46,409 nt of DNA from Deltaproteobacteria bacterium (GTDB lineage Bacteria; Desulfobacterota; Desulfuromonadia; Desulfuromonadales; BM103), in the NCBI GenBank assembly GCA_024279915.1, contig JAJRRB010000080.1, forward strand, positions 1 to 46,409, in the 5' to 3' direction. A program made the translations under genes and the position numbers. The notes below the pieces were generated by a model that was not told where the DNA came from, did no database searches, and worked only from the letters and a program-made list of their open reading frames with translations. Shown here in pieces: positions 17,054-23,985 of the stretch (positions are counted from its first letter, which is position 1; each line of letters opens with the position of its first letter).

Positions 17054-17095
17054 TCAACGAACAATCAGAACACTTCTAAACTGGGGGACCGTACC

Positions 17096-17560
17096 TTGCT
17101 TTCAAGATTGTGCATTGCATCCATACCCATAATTCTTTTTACAGCTCTAATCTCTTCAACTGCATTCGCAGAACACATGAGATACCAAGAGACTTCTGAA
17201 GCAGGAGTTTCCTACGAACTGATCATTGAGTCTGAAACAGCTGCGGTCATGAAGCCCCTTCCGGTCAAGATAAATATATTAAGACCAGACGGCACTCCAG
17301 CAACAGGAGCTAAGATCGACTGTTATTTGACTATGCCAGCTATGGCTATGCCTACCAACAAACCTCCGATCAAAGAAATTGGGAAAACAGGTCAATACAA
17401 AGGTATCTTTCTTTTGACAATGGGTGGGCTCTGGAATGTAGAGCTAACATCCACATTCCTCTCCGGGGAACAAAACACTGTGGTCATTCCTATTGCAGGT
17501 GTAGTCTCTGATGAAAAAGAGGACAGTGTTGATACTAAACTTGAAAACTTGTTCCACTAG
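17096..17560 (+). CDS. Exported YtkA/FixH-like domain protein
   Basis: The 154-residue protein starts at TTG with GGGGGA upstream. It has a Sec signal peptide with cleavage probably after AFA (about residue 25), then an immunoglobulin-like beta-sandwich. The segments MPAMAMPTNKPPIKE and GQYKGIFLLTMGGLWNVEL are the conserved core of the YtkA/FixH-like family, in which Met-rich loops are often linked to copper handling or cytochrome oxidase assembly. Here it stands alone after the PilZ gene, 42 bp downstream, and probably forms an operon with it. A strong terminator follows. The periplasmic function is unknown; copper binding is only a possibility. Confidence 0.75.
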   Translation: MLSRLCIASIPIILFTALISSTAFAEHMRYQETSEAGVSYELIIESETAAVMKPLPVKINILRPDGTPATGAKIDCYLTMPAMAMPTNKPPIKEIGKTGQYKGIFLLTMGGLWNVELTSTFLSGEQNTVVIPIAGVVSDEKEDSVDTKLENLFH

Positions 17561-17624
17561 GAGAAAGACACTAAAAAATAGCCAGAGAGCATGGAAACAA
17601 TCTGCTTCTAAAAACATCCACTAT

Positions 17625-17653
17625 GCCCCAGCCACCCCCGGTTGGGGCTTTTT
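17625..17653 (+). terminator. Intrinsic terminator after the YtkA-like gene
   Basis: GCCCCAGCC pairs with GGTTGGGGC around a 6-base loop, followed by TTTTT. An almost identical hairpin ends the STAS gene at 26179, showing shared sequence between cargo units. Confidence 0.85.
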
Positions 17654-17702
17654 CATTTCCACTCAAATCTGCACCCCTCCCCACCCCAAAAAAATCACCT
17701 CA

Positions 17703-17721
17703 GGACCGGACCTGGACCGGA
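17703..17721 (-). repeat. Inverted arm-like pair near the right end of cargo unit 2
   Basis: GGACCGGA occurs twice with an 11-bp period (17703 and 17714). It is the reverse complement of the TCCGGTCC pair in the repeat tails, at the same spacing, about 115 bp before the fragment at 17836. Paired direct repeats on both sides of a core are typical of tyrosine-recombinase arm sites. Confidence 0.6.
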
Positions 17722-17835
17722 CTTTTCTAAGCGCCTCTCGCAAAGCCAAACAAATCAAGCATCCCCGTCAGTAGCCCAAAGAATACCCTAACCTGTGCGC
17801 ACCCGGAAGCGAACGAAGAGAGCGTACGCCACTGC

Positions 17836-18013
17836 TTCGGGAGCAGGGGGTCGCTGGTTCGATTCCAGTCATCCCGACCAGTATTTACAAGGAGCGACCT
17901 TCCCGAGGTCGCTCTTTCTTTTTATTCTCCGGTCCATGTCCGGTCCAGACACTCTTCCAACTGACAATTTGAAGTCTCAGGAATGATGTCCTGGGTGGTC
18001 CGGGGCGGGTTTT
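17836..18013 (+). repeat. Repeat C: tRNA-Pro 3' fragment with conserved tail
   Basis: TTCGGGA at 17836-17842 (CTGC before it also matches) continues to ACCA at 17877-17880. The tail has a 9-bp terminator stem GAGCGACCT/AGGTCGCTC (17892-17914), TCCGGTCC at 17928 and 17939, and the box CTGACA (17961) 17 bp TGATGT (17984), followed by a shorter GC-rich part. Confidence 0.9.
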
Positions 18014-18169
18014 CTTTAGCAATAGGGGATAGAGGCATTTTCGACACAGGGAGCGGTGTTTTTAACGTAAAATGAGCCACAGAATCTGATGTTCAATAAC
18101 CTTTACCTTACTCCCAACATAAAGTATTCTTAATCATCTTGTTTGATTCCTTACCGAAGGGTTGAAACA

Positions 18170-19474
18170 ATGCGCATCAGATATACAGAGACACTTCAGA
18201 ATCGCCGCTACCGACATATTGTTGGTCGGCGTTTTTTTGTTTCAAGGATGCTAATCAATCTTTGGCCTGCCTTGGATCGCTACAGCAAACAGGACAAACT
18301 GAAAGGCATACGATCCACAACCAAGCATGTAGAAACTAGAAGAAAAAGATTCACACAAGTCTTTTCCTACGGCAGAACTCTTCTTCTGACCCTCTCCCTG
18401 CTCGTTTTACCGATACTTACTTGCGCAGAAGACAATATTTTGAGACTGCTGGTTTGGGAAGGATATGCACCTGAGGAATACGTGCAAGAGTTCGAAACAC
18501 AGATTGAAGAAAAATACGGGCGAAAAGTGAAACTACAAGTTTCATATGTTGATGGCCCTGAAGACTTTTTTGCCCCTGTCCGACAGAAGAATGTCGACCT
18601 GGTGACCCTCACTCATCACTATTTTAAAGATGAGCGATTCGATTACATTGAGAAAGGCATGCTCCTGCCCATTGAAATCCAGAATCTTAGTAATTTCAAA
18701 GCGGTGATACCGGCCCTGCAAAAAGCAGACTTCTTGTCGCAAAGCGGAAACCTTTACGGTGTACCTGTTGGTCAGGGGCCTTATGGGCTGGCTTACAGCG
18801 TAGAGAAGGCAAAAATAGCACCGGAGAGCTGGCAGGCTCTCTGGAGCCCGGAATACAGGGGTAAATACGTCCTCGGTGGCAACGAGTATCTGTACAACAT
18901 CAGCATGACGGCCCTGGCTTGGGGGTACCCCGCAGAGGCCCTCAGCAACTATGACATGCTAAACAACATGGATTTTAAAGAGAAGTTACGAGAGTTGGCG
19001 ATGAACGCACACTCTTTCTGGATCGGGATAGATACCCCTGACGACCTTGCCGGCAAAAGTTTGGCCACAGTATGGGGCGACTCTCTGGGAAAACTCAAAA
19101 AACAGGGAGAAGTGTGGGAGCTGGCCGAGCCAAGGGAAGGAACGCTGAGCTGGATCGACAGTTACGCCATTACCTGGGCTTTGGCGGACAAACCCTTCCT
19201 TAAAAAAGTTGCTGAGGAGTGGATCAACCGGCTGCTGGAACCAGATTATCAAGCCGATCATATCGTACGCGAGGTCGGGATTGTTTCAACCACGACCAAT
19301 ATCGCCCCCAGATTGACTGCCAGGGAGAAAGAAAAGCTGCACATTGGAACTCCGGACTTCTTCAAAGACAACCGAATCCTGCTACCGACTTTTTCCAACA
19401 GAGACCGTAACGGCTTCATGCTTCTGTGGAAAGAAGCCATGCAGGGGAGACTGATCGAGGATGACGTCGACTAA
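18170..19474 (+). CDS. Polyamine-type solute-binding protein (PotD/PotF-like), orphan
   Basis: A periplasmic-binding protein of the spermidine/putrescine class: after a signal peptide (RTLLLTLSLLVLPILTCA) come LRLLVWEGYAPEEYVQEFE, then a long alpha/beta body with SWQALWSPEYRGKYV and ITWALADKPF. The start is uncertain: ATG 18170 has AAGGG 8 bases upstream but gives 64 residues ahead of the signal peptide, and a strong terminator-like hairpin with T7 (18203-18238) lies inside that stretch; ATG 18248 would be after it but has no good ribosome site. The stop overlaps the kinase start (TAATG). With no permease or ATPase gene nearby, the protein is more likely the ligand sensor of the kinase than a transporter part. 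Confidence 0.82.
   Translation: MRIRYTETLQNRRYRHIVGRRFFVSRMLINLWPALDRYSKQDKLKGIRSTTKHVETRRKRFTQVFSYGRTLLLTLSLLVLPILTCAEDNILRLLVWEGYAPEEYVQEFETQIEEKYGRKVKLQVSYVDGPEDFFAPVRQKNVDLVTLTHHYFKDERFDYIEKGMLLPIEIQNLSNFKAVIPALQKADFLSQSGNLYGVPVGQGPYGLAYSVEKAKIAPESWQALWSPEYRGKYVLGGNEYLYNISMTALAWGYPAEALSNYDMLNNMDFKEKLRELAMNAHSFWIGIDTPDDLAGKSLATVWGDSLGKLKKQGEVWELAEPREGTLSWIDSYAITWALADKPFLKKVAEEWINRLLEPDYQADHIVREVGIVSTTTNIAPRLTAREKEKLHIGTPDFFKDNRILLPTFSNRDRNGFMLLWKEAMQGRLIEDDVD
18203..18238 (+). terminator. Terminator or attenuator hairpin at the start of the binding-protein gene
   Basis: CGCCG and ACCGAC pair with GTTGGT and CGGCG around ATATT, with a 2-base bulge, followed by seven T. It lies between the promoter-like box of repeat C and the coding part of the signal peptide, so it could end transcription or act as an attenuator. 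Confidence 0.6.
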
Positions 19475-21405
19475 TGGGTAACAACACGAATATATCCATA
19501 CGGGACTCTATCGCGACCAAGATGCTTGTGGCGGTACTGGCCCTTTACCTGTTGATCGCCACGTGTGTCTCAATCATCCATCTGTGGGTTGAATACAGAT
19601 ACCAAAAAGAAAACATCATTGAGGATCTGGGTGATATTGAGAGAGCCTTTACGCCTGGCCTTGCGGTCAACCTCTGGGATCTGGACGAAAATTCTCTGCA
19701 GGCTTCGGTCGAGGGGATGCTTAAAATTCCCATCCTTGTTGGCGTCAAAATCAGCAATAACGAACAAACTTTAGTTGCCATAGGCGGGATAGTCAAAGGA
19801 CATGGGAAAAAAGGAGATGTTGGCTTTCACATCAACCTTTCCGGGCTCAGCGACGAAGAGGCCGCTGTTCACGAAGCTGAGCTATACACTTTTGAGATGT
19901 TCGAACGTCAATTCCAGATCAGCTACAACCTTGATGGCAAAACCATCCCTTTGGGGGGAGCAACGATCTATTCCAACAGCTCCGTGATCTACCGAAGCAT
20001 GAAATCACAAGTCACCATGCTGGCGATCAACGTCTTTATGACCTTGTTGACTTTTGCCCTGGCGCTCCTGTGGGCAGTCAACCACTATCTGCGTAAACCC
20101 CTGGGGATTCTGACCGACGCCACAGCTGGCATTTCGCTGAACAACCTGGGATCATTCTCCGTCGACACCAAGACCTCCGGACACAATGAGATCAAACTCC
20201 TGGGAGAAGCGATGACCGCAATGACGGCAAATTTGCATGAAGCCATCTCTATTCGGGAAGAAACCGAAGCCTTCTTACGTGAAAGTGAAGAACGCTTTCA
20301 TAGAATGTTTCGAGAGCACAATGCCGTTATGTTACTTATTGAACCCGAATCTGGTGAGATTGTCGATGCCAATAAAGCTGCGTGCAAATTTTACGGTTAC
20401 ACAAGAGAAAAACTGATTTCGTTACCCATCGAAAAGATAAACACCCTGCCCCTGCATGAGACCAAAGACGTCATGCAACAGGCCAAGGAAAATCAGAAGA
20501 ACTATTTTGAGTTCAAGCACCGCCTGGCCAGCGGTGAAATCCGCAACGTCGATGTTTATCCCTCTGCAATTGTTATCAATAATCATCCTCTTCTTTTTTC
20601 GATCGTACACGACACAACTGAGCGCAAACTGGCGGAGGACGAGCTGACCAAATATCGTGACCGACTGGAGGTTCTCGTTGAGGAGAAGACTCATGAACTA
20701 AAAAAAGCACAGTCTGAGTTATTACAGCGCGAGCGTCTGGCCACACTTGGGCAAGTAACGGCCACGGTCAGTCATGAGCTCCGCAACCCTCTCGGCACGA
20801 TCAAGACAGCACTATTCTCAATCGATGACAGCATTGAGCGGAAAGAACCTCACCTGGCGACCCGTTCTCTCGAACTGGCTGAACGCAGTATTGAACGATG
20901 TGTCAATATTATTGAGGAGTTAAACAGCTATACGCGCGTCAAAGGATTGGCCATTTCGGAGGCATCTATTGACGATTGGTTAAAAGTTGTGATTGAGGAA
21001 CAAGCCATACCCGAAGGGATACTCTGCGAGCTAAATCTCTCCTGCGACATCCGGACATCGTTTGACCAGGAAAAGCTCCGTCAGGTCATGGTCAACCTCA
21101 TAGCCAACGGTGTGCACGCTCTTCAGGAGGAAGATTCAGACGGTGAGCTTTTGCAGATCTCCACTCGACTGTTGAATGGTGAATACGAAATTCAGGTTAG
21201 CGACAATGGAATAGGTATGTCTGACGAGACCAGAGAGAAGGTATTCGAGCCCCTGTTTTCTACAAAAGGTTTTGGGGTTGGTCTCGGCATGGTCATCGTA
21301 AAAAGTATTGTAGAACAACACCATGGCGAAATCAGTATCGAGAGCAAAAGTGGAGAAGGAACAACGGTTAGCCTCCGCCTACCGATTAGTCCACAGGAAA
21401 GCTAA
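19474..21405 (+). CDS. Membrane PAS sensor histidine kinase
   Basis: The 643-residue kinase has a first membrane helix (about 16-38), a periplasmic domain (about 39-178), a second helix (about 180-202), a HAMP-like region, a PAS domain (about 270-385, RFHRMFREHNAVMLLI ... SIVHDTTERK), a coiled coil, and the kinase core. H434 in VSHELRNPLG is the phosphorylation site (HisKA); HATPase motifs are NLIANGVHAL (N box), DNGIGMSD (G1) and GFGVGLGMVIVK (G2). Its start overlaps the stop of the binding-protein gene by one base, which suggests that the binding protein presents a ligand to the periplasmic domain. The stop is 31 bp before the next tRNA fragment. A receiver protein is encoded in the following unit. 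Confidence 0.92.
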   Translation: MGNNTNISIRDSIATKMLVAVLALYLLIATCVSIIHLWVEYRYQKENIIEDLGDIERAFTPGLAVNLWDLDENSLQASVEGMLKIPILVGVKISNNEQTLVAIGGIVKGHGKKGDVGFHINLSGLSDEEAAVHEAELYTFEMFERQFQISYNLDGKTIPLGGATIYSNSSVIYRSMKSQVTMLAINVFMTLLTFALALLWAVNHYLRKPLGILTDATAGISLNNLGSFSVDTKTSGHNEIKLLGEAMTAMTANLHEAISIREETEAFLRESEERFHRMFREHNAVMLLIEPESGEIVDANKAACKFYGYTREKLISLPIEKINTLPLHETKDVMQQAKENQKNYFEFKHRLASGEIRNVDVYPSAIVINNHPLLFSIVHDTTERKLAEDELTKYRDRLEVLVEEKTHELKKAQSELLQRERLATLGQVTATVSHELRNPLGTIKTALFSIDDSIERKEPHLATRSLELAERSIERCVNIIEELNSYTRVKGLAISEASIDDWLKVVIEEQAIPEGILCELNLSCDIRTSFDQEKLRQVMVNLIANGVHALQEEDSDGELLQISTRLLNGEYEIQVSDNGIGMSDETREKVFEPLFSTKGFGVGLGMVIVKSIVEQHHGEISIESKSGEGTTVSLRLPISPQES

Positions 21406-21436
21406 ACACGCTCATCAGAAACCTTACTGCGCTGAA

Positions 21437-21665
21437 TTCGGGAGCAGGGGGTCGCTGGTTCGATTCCAGTCATCCCGACCATTAGTTACATGAGAGCGAC
21501 CTCCCCGGGGTCGCTCTTAGTTTTTTGTCTCCGGTCCTCGTCCGGGCCGAAGTCTCCTTCCAACTGACAATTTGAAGTCTCAGGAATGTAGCGTTGTTGT
21601 GCTCCGGGGCGGGGGTTTGTCTCCGGGGCATCTCTGGTACGAAGCAACCGAGGCATTCGTCCCCA
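21437..21665 (+). repeat. Repeat D: tRNA-Pro 3' fragment with conserved tail
   Basis: TTCGGGA at 21437-21443, preceded by non-tRNA bases (GCTGAA), continues to the ACCA at 21478-21481. The terminator stem, the arm pair (CTCCGGTCC, TCCGGGCC), the box CTGACA (21564) 17 bp TGTAGC (21587) and the GC-rich part follow. Its terminator region and arm spelling are closest to repeat A, while its distal part matches repeat B. Confidence 0.9.
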
Positions 21666-21739
21666 AGGCACAAGCCTTGAAGACAACCGTTTCTGGGTTA
21701 GAATGTACAAAGTGCATATAGCAACGGGGGTTTGAAGAG

Positions 21740-22156
21740 GTGGCAAGGAAACTCAAAATCATTGTCTACGAAGATGATCCAGCCATAAGAGCTCTACTGA
21801 GCCCAGTCCTACGTCAAAAAGGCCATGAAGTCCACACTTTCACCGACCCAACATTTTGTCCGACCTACAGCGACATCAAATCTGAATGCCCACACACGAG
21901 ACCCTGTGCAGACGTCATCATCTCAGACTACAATATGCCCAATGTAACTGGAGCTGAACTTCTATCACTTCAAAAAGCACACGGCTGCAAGATTCCTGTT
22001 GAAAACAAGGCCATAATTACTGGCGCAGTACTGAATCAAGCAACAATAGATACTATCGATTCAATTGGGTGCAAACTCATCAAGAAACCATTCAAACTTG
22101 CTGAAATTTTGGAATGGATTGATGAATGTTCTTCTCGGCTAAGTTCCTCCAACTGA
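21740..22156 (+). CDS. Single-domain response regulator with Cys insertion
   Basis: This 138-residue protein is a receiver domain alone. The acidic pocket is E11-D12-D13, the phospho-acceptor D63 in ISDYNMPN, the switch Thr T94, and the Lys K116 in LIKKPF. Between the second and third strands there is an insertion with C40, C50 and C56 (CPTYSD ... CPHTRPC), a form seen in receivers of this bacterial group; it may bind metal or act as a redox switch. The start is GTG with GAAGAG just ahead. There is no output domain, so it acts as a phospho-relay or by protein contacts; the kinase at 19474 is the nearest candidate partner. The stop codon lies inside the conserved box of tail G. Confidence 0.87.
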   Translation: MARKLKIIVYEDDPAIRALLSPVLRQKGHEVHTFTDPTFCPTYSDIKSECPHTRPCADVIISDYNMPNVTGAELLSLQKAHGCKIPVENKAIITGAVLNQATIDTIDSIGCKLIKKPFKLAEILEWIDECSSRLSSSN

Positions 22157-22235
22157 CAACTTGAGGTCTCAAGGAATGTAGTGTTGGTGTGTTCCGTGGC
22201 GGGGTTTCTTCTCCTGTACGTCTCTGGGGCGTTTC
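22147..22235 (+). repeat. Tail G: conserved tail without its tRNA part
   Basis: The box CTGACA (22153) 18 bp TGTAGT (22177) and the following GTTCCGTGGCGGGG match the tails of the tRNA fragments (closest to F in the GCGTTTCTGTG segment at about 22230), but the tRNA 3' part, terminator and arm pair are absent. It marks a former unit boundary inside the 21.4-25.4 kb unit. Between it and the box lies a perfect CTTGAG/CTCAAG palindrome. Confidence 0.8.
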
Positions 22236-22253
22236 TGTGTGTGGAGAGCAGTA

Positions 22254-22418
22254 CTATTTCAATATCGATTTGAAAAATTCATTTTTCTGTGATGCTGACA
22301 TTTCAGCAAGAGCATCTACTGCATCATCATAATTTTCATCAGATCTGCTTCTCATATACTCATGAAAAACTTGTGCCTGCCCTGCTTCAATGTGACCGTT
22401 TCTTACCAAATCGACCAC
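22254..22418 (-). CDS. Possible small protein or gene remnant
   Basis: A minus-strand frame of 54 codons from a GTG (VVDLVRNGHIEAGQAQVF ... ) has natural protein composition: amphipathic helices rich in Glu, Asp and Ala. Another frame just upstream (NSCNVSRQIVGDLVKRVPRF) also reads like protein, so this may be the 3' end of a frameshifted gene. No family recognised, no good ribosome site seen. The rest of the 22.24-22.66 kb spacer shows nothing else. Confidence 0.3.
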   Translation of the reverse strand: MVDLVRNGHIEAGQAQVFHEYMRSRSDENYDDAVDALAEMSASQKNEFFKSILK

Positions 22419-22665
22419 GGAACCTTGGTACCCTCTTTACTAAGTCACCTACAATCTGTCTACTGACATTGCAACTGTTCAAAACGCCTGTACATTTCCG
22501 ATCTGTGCGGCTATCCTGTCTTATGTGTTTTTGCTCTACTTAGAGTAGTATTCAATCCGATATTAAGCCTGCATTCAAGCAACAGAAACCCCTCACAAAG
22601 CAACAACAAGGTTGTGTCTATGACAACTTTTGTGTTGCAACCAACAAAAATAGTGTATTATATAC

Positions 22666-22950
22666 ATGAAACCTGAACCCCTCAGGCCCCCAGAGACCAA
22701 AAAACTGATTCGACAAATCCTCAGCACTGGCTTTGTTACCTATGCACAACCACATGCTGAAGACCGGATGCGCCAGCGCAAAATCAGTACCGTTGATTGC
22801 GTCAACGTACTGCGTGGTGGCGTGGTTAATGAGGGAGAGTTAGAAAACGGTAGTTGGCGGTACAGTGTATACACTCCCCGGATGTGTGTCGTCATCAGGT
22901 TTGAGTCTGAGACAATACTAGAAGTCGTTACCGCATGGAGAGAAAAATGA
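22666..22950 (+). CDS. DUF4258 toxin-like protein of a toxin-antitoxin pair
   Basis: The 94-residue protein has the DUF4258 pattern: an N-terminal helix with ETKKLIRQIL, the His segment HAEDRMRQRKIS, the strand VNVLRGGVVNEGELENGSWRY and a C-terminal ILEVVTAWRE. The family is related to RelE/MqsR-type RNases and commonly precedes an MqsA/YgiT-type antitoxin, as here. The stop overlaps the antitoxin start by 4 bases (ATGA). Upstream, a TATTAT box ends only 4 bases before the ATG, so the mRNA may have almost no leader. Toxin-first order with overlap is as in mqsRA. Ribonuclease activity is inferred from family only. Confidence 0.82.
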   Translation: MKPEPLRPPETKKLIRQILSTGFVTYAQPHAEDRMRQRKISTVDCVNVLRGGVVNEGELENGSWRYSVYTPRMCVVIRFESETILEVVTAWREK

Positions 22951-23426
22951 AATGCCAGAGATGCGAACACGGTGAATTTATCGAAACGCAAGAGAACTAT
23001 CACTATCGTGAATGTGGCCTAGACAATGTCACCCTCGTGGACCTTCGTGTACGAAAGTGTCCAGAATGTGGGAACATCATGCCACTGATCCCCAACATCG
23101 AAGGCTTGCACGACGCTTTGGCTCGTGTGATCATCAACAAGAACTGTGCGCTAACGCCGACAGAAATCGTATTCCTACGTAAATCCCTTGGTTGGTCAGG
23201 CACTGACTTTGCCCGAAATATGCACTGTGACAAACCTCAGGTCTCCAAGTGGGAACATGGAGCTGTAACCATGTCCAAGCCCTACGACCTACTTTTGCGG
23301 GAAATGGTTGTCTCTGGGAAAAAAATTACTAATTACCACCGTGCAGACATCACCTTTAAAAGGAGTACGCAGCCACACCCCTTCCGGCTTCAACTTCGAA
23401 AAAGACACTGGAGAGAAGCCGCCTAA
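22947..23426 (+). CDS. MqsA-like antitoxin (YgiT zinc finger plus XRE HTH)
   Basis: The start taken is the ATG overlapping the toxin stop (MKCQRCEHG); an ATG 12 bases earlier is possible. The N-terminal domain has two CxxC pairs (CQRC at residues 3-6 and CPEC near 35), the zinc site of YgiT/MqsA. The C-terminal part is an XRE helix-turn-helix (LRKSLGWSGTDFARNMH ... KPQVSKWEHG). Such antitoxins neutralise the partner and repress the operon; inverted repeats in GTTGT/ACAAC near 22610-22650 could be operators. A basic tail (RLQLRKRHWREAA) closes the protein. Confidence 0.85.
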   Translation: MKCQRCEHGEFIETQENYHYRECGLDNVTLVDLRVRKCPECGNIMPLIPNIEGLHDALARVIINKNCALTPTEIVFLRKSLGWSGTDFARNMHCDKPQVSKWEHGAVTMSKPYDLLLREMVVSGKKITNYHRADITFKRSTQPHPFRLQLRKRHWREAA

Positions 23427-23465
23427 AAAAAGTTCAGCACCATTCGCCACAACATCTTGTGATTG

Positions 23466-23497
23466 CCCTTTCCCATTATCGGGAACGGGTATTTTTT
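23466..23497 (+). terminator. Intrinsic terminator after the toxin-antitoxin pair
   Basis: CCCTTTCCC pairs with GGGAACGGG (one mismatch) and is followed by a run of six T. Confidence 0.7.
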
Positions 23498-23631
23498 GCC
23501 GGGGCGATCCAGCCCCCCCCCATTCACAAACTCGGCACCCTTCTTGCCATCTCTTCACAGTTTTCTTTCCTTACGAGGACTTGACGACCCTTTTTAGTAG
23601 AATTTTTTGCCTTTTTTGGGCTTGGTTCCGC

Positions 23632-23775
23632 ATGCTTCGGGAACCGGTGCGCTATGGCCATAGATTCAAGACTTCAATTTCGCCAAAAATCGATATAAAC
23701 ACCCATAACCATTGAAGCATAGCGATAGCGCAGTCTAATAGCACACCTGCCTTTTAGAAAATCACTGACCAGGCC
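23632..23775 (+). pseudogene. Degenerate tRNA-Pro-like pieces
   Basis: At about 23632 ATGCTTCGGGAACCGG resembles the anticodon arm and following part of tRNA-Pro, with many changes after it. At about 23724-23775 TAGCGCAGTCTAATAGCA followed by CACCTGCC resembles the D arm and 5' anticodon stem of the intact tRNA-Pro. Neither folds into a whole tRNA. They look like decayed copies; the order (3' piece first, 5' piece second) is what an old insertion or deletion at a tRNA gene could leave. The rest of the 23.5-23.98 kb spacer is featureless. Confidence 0.4.
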
Positions 23776-23985
23776 TACTTCACAGCCTCAAAGATGCCAA
23801 ACGGGATCGTTCATTGTCTGACGTTTGCGCGCTGGGGAGCGAGTGCGTGATGACCAATATTTTCTGAACGATGTTGTTTATAGGCAAAGCCCCGCCAAAA
23901 CCCAGATACGGAATTATTTACTTTATTTGCCCCCGCGAAGATGGTATCGTTTTATTCATATTAAACAATAGCACAAGTAGCCTCC

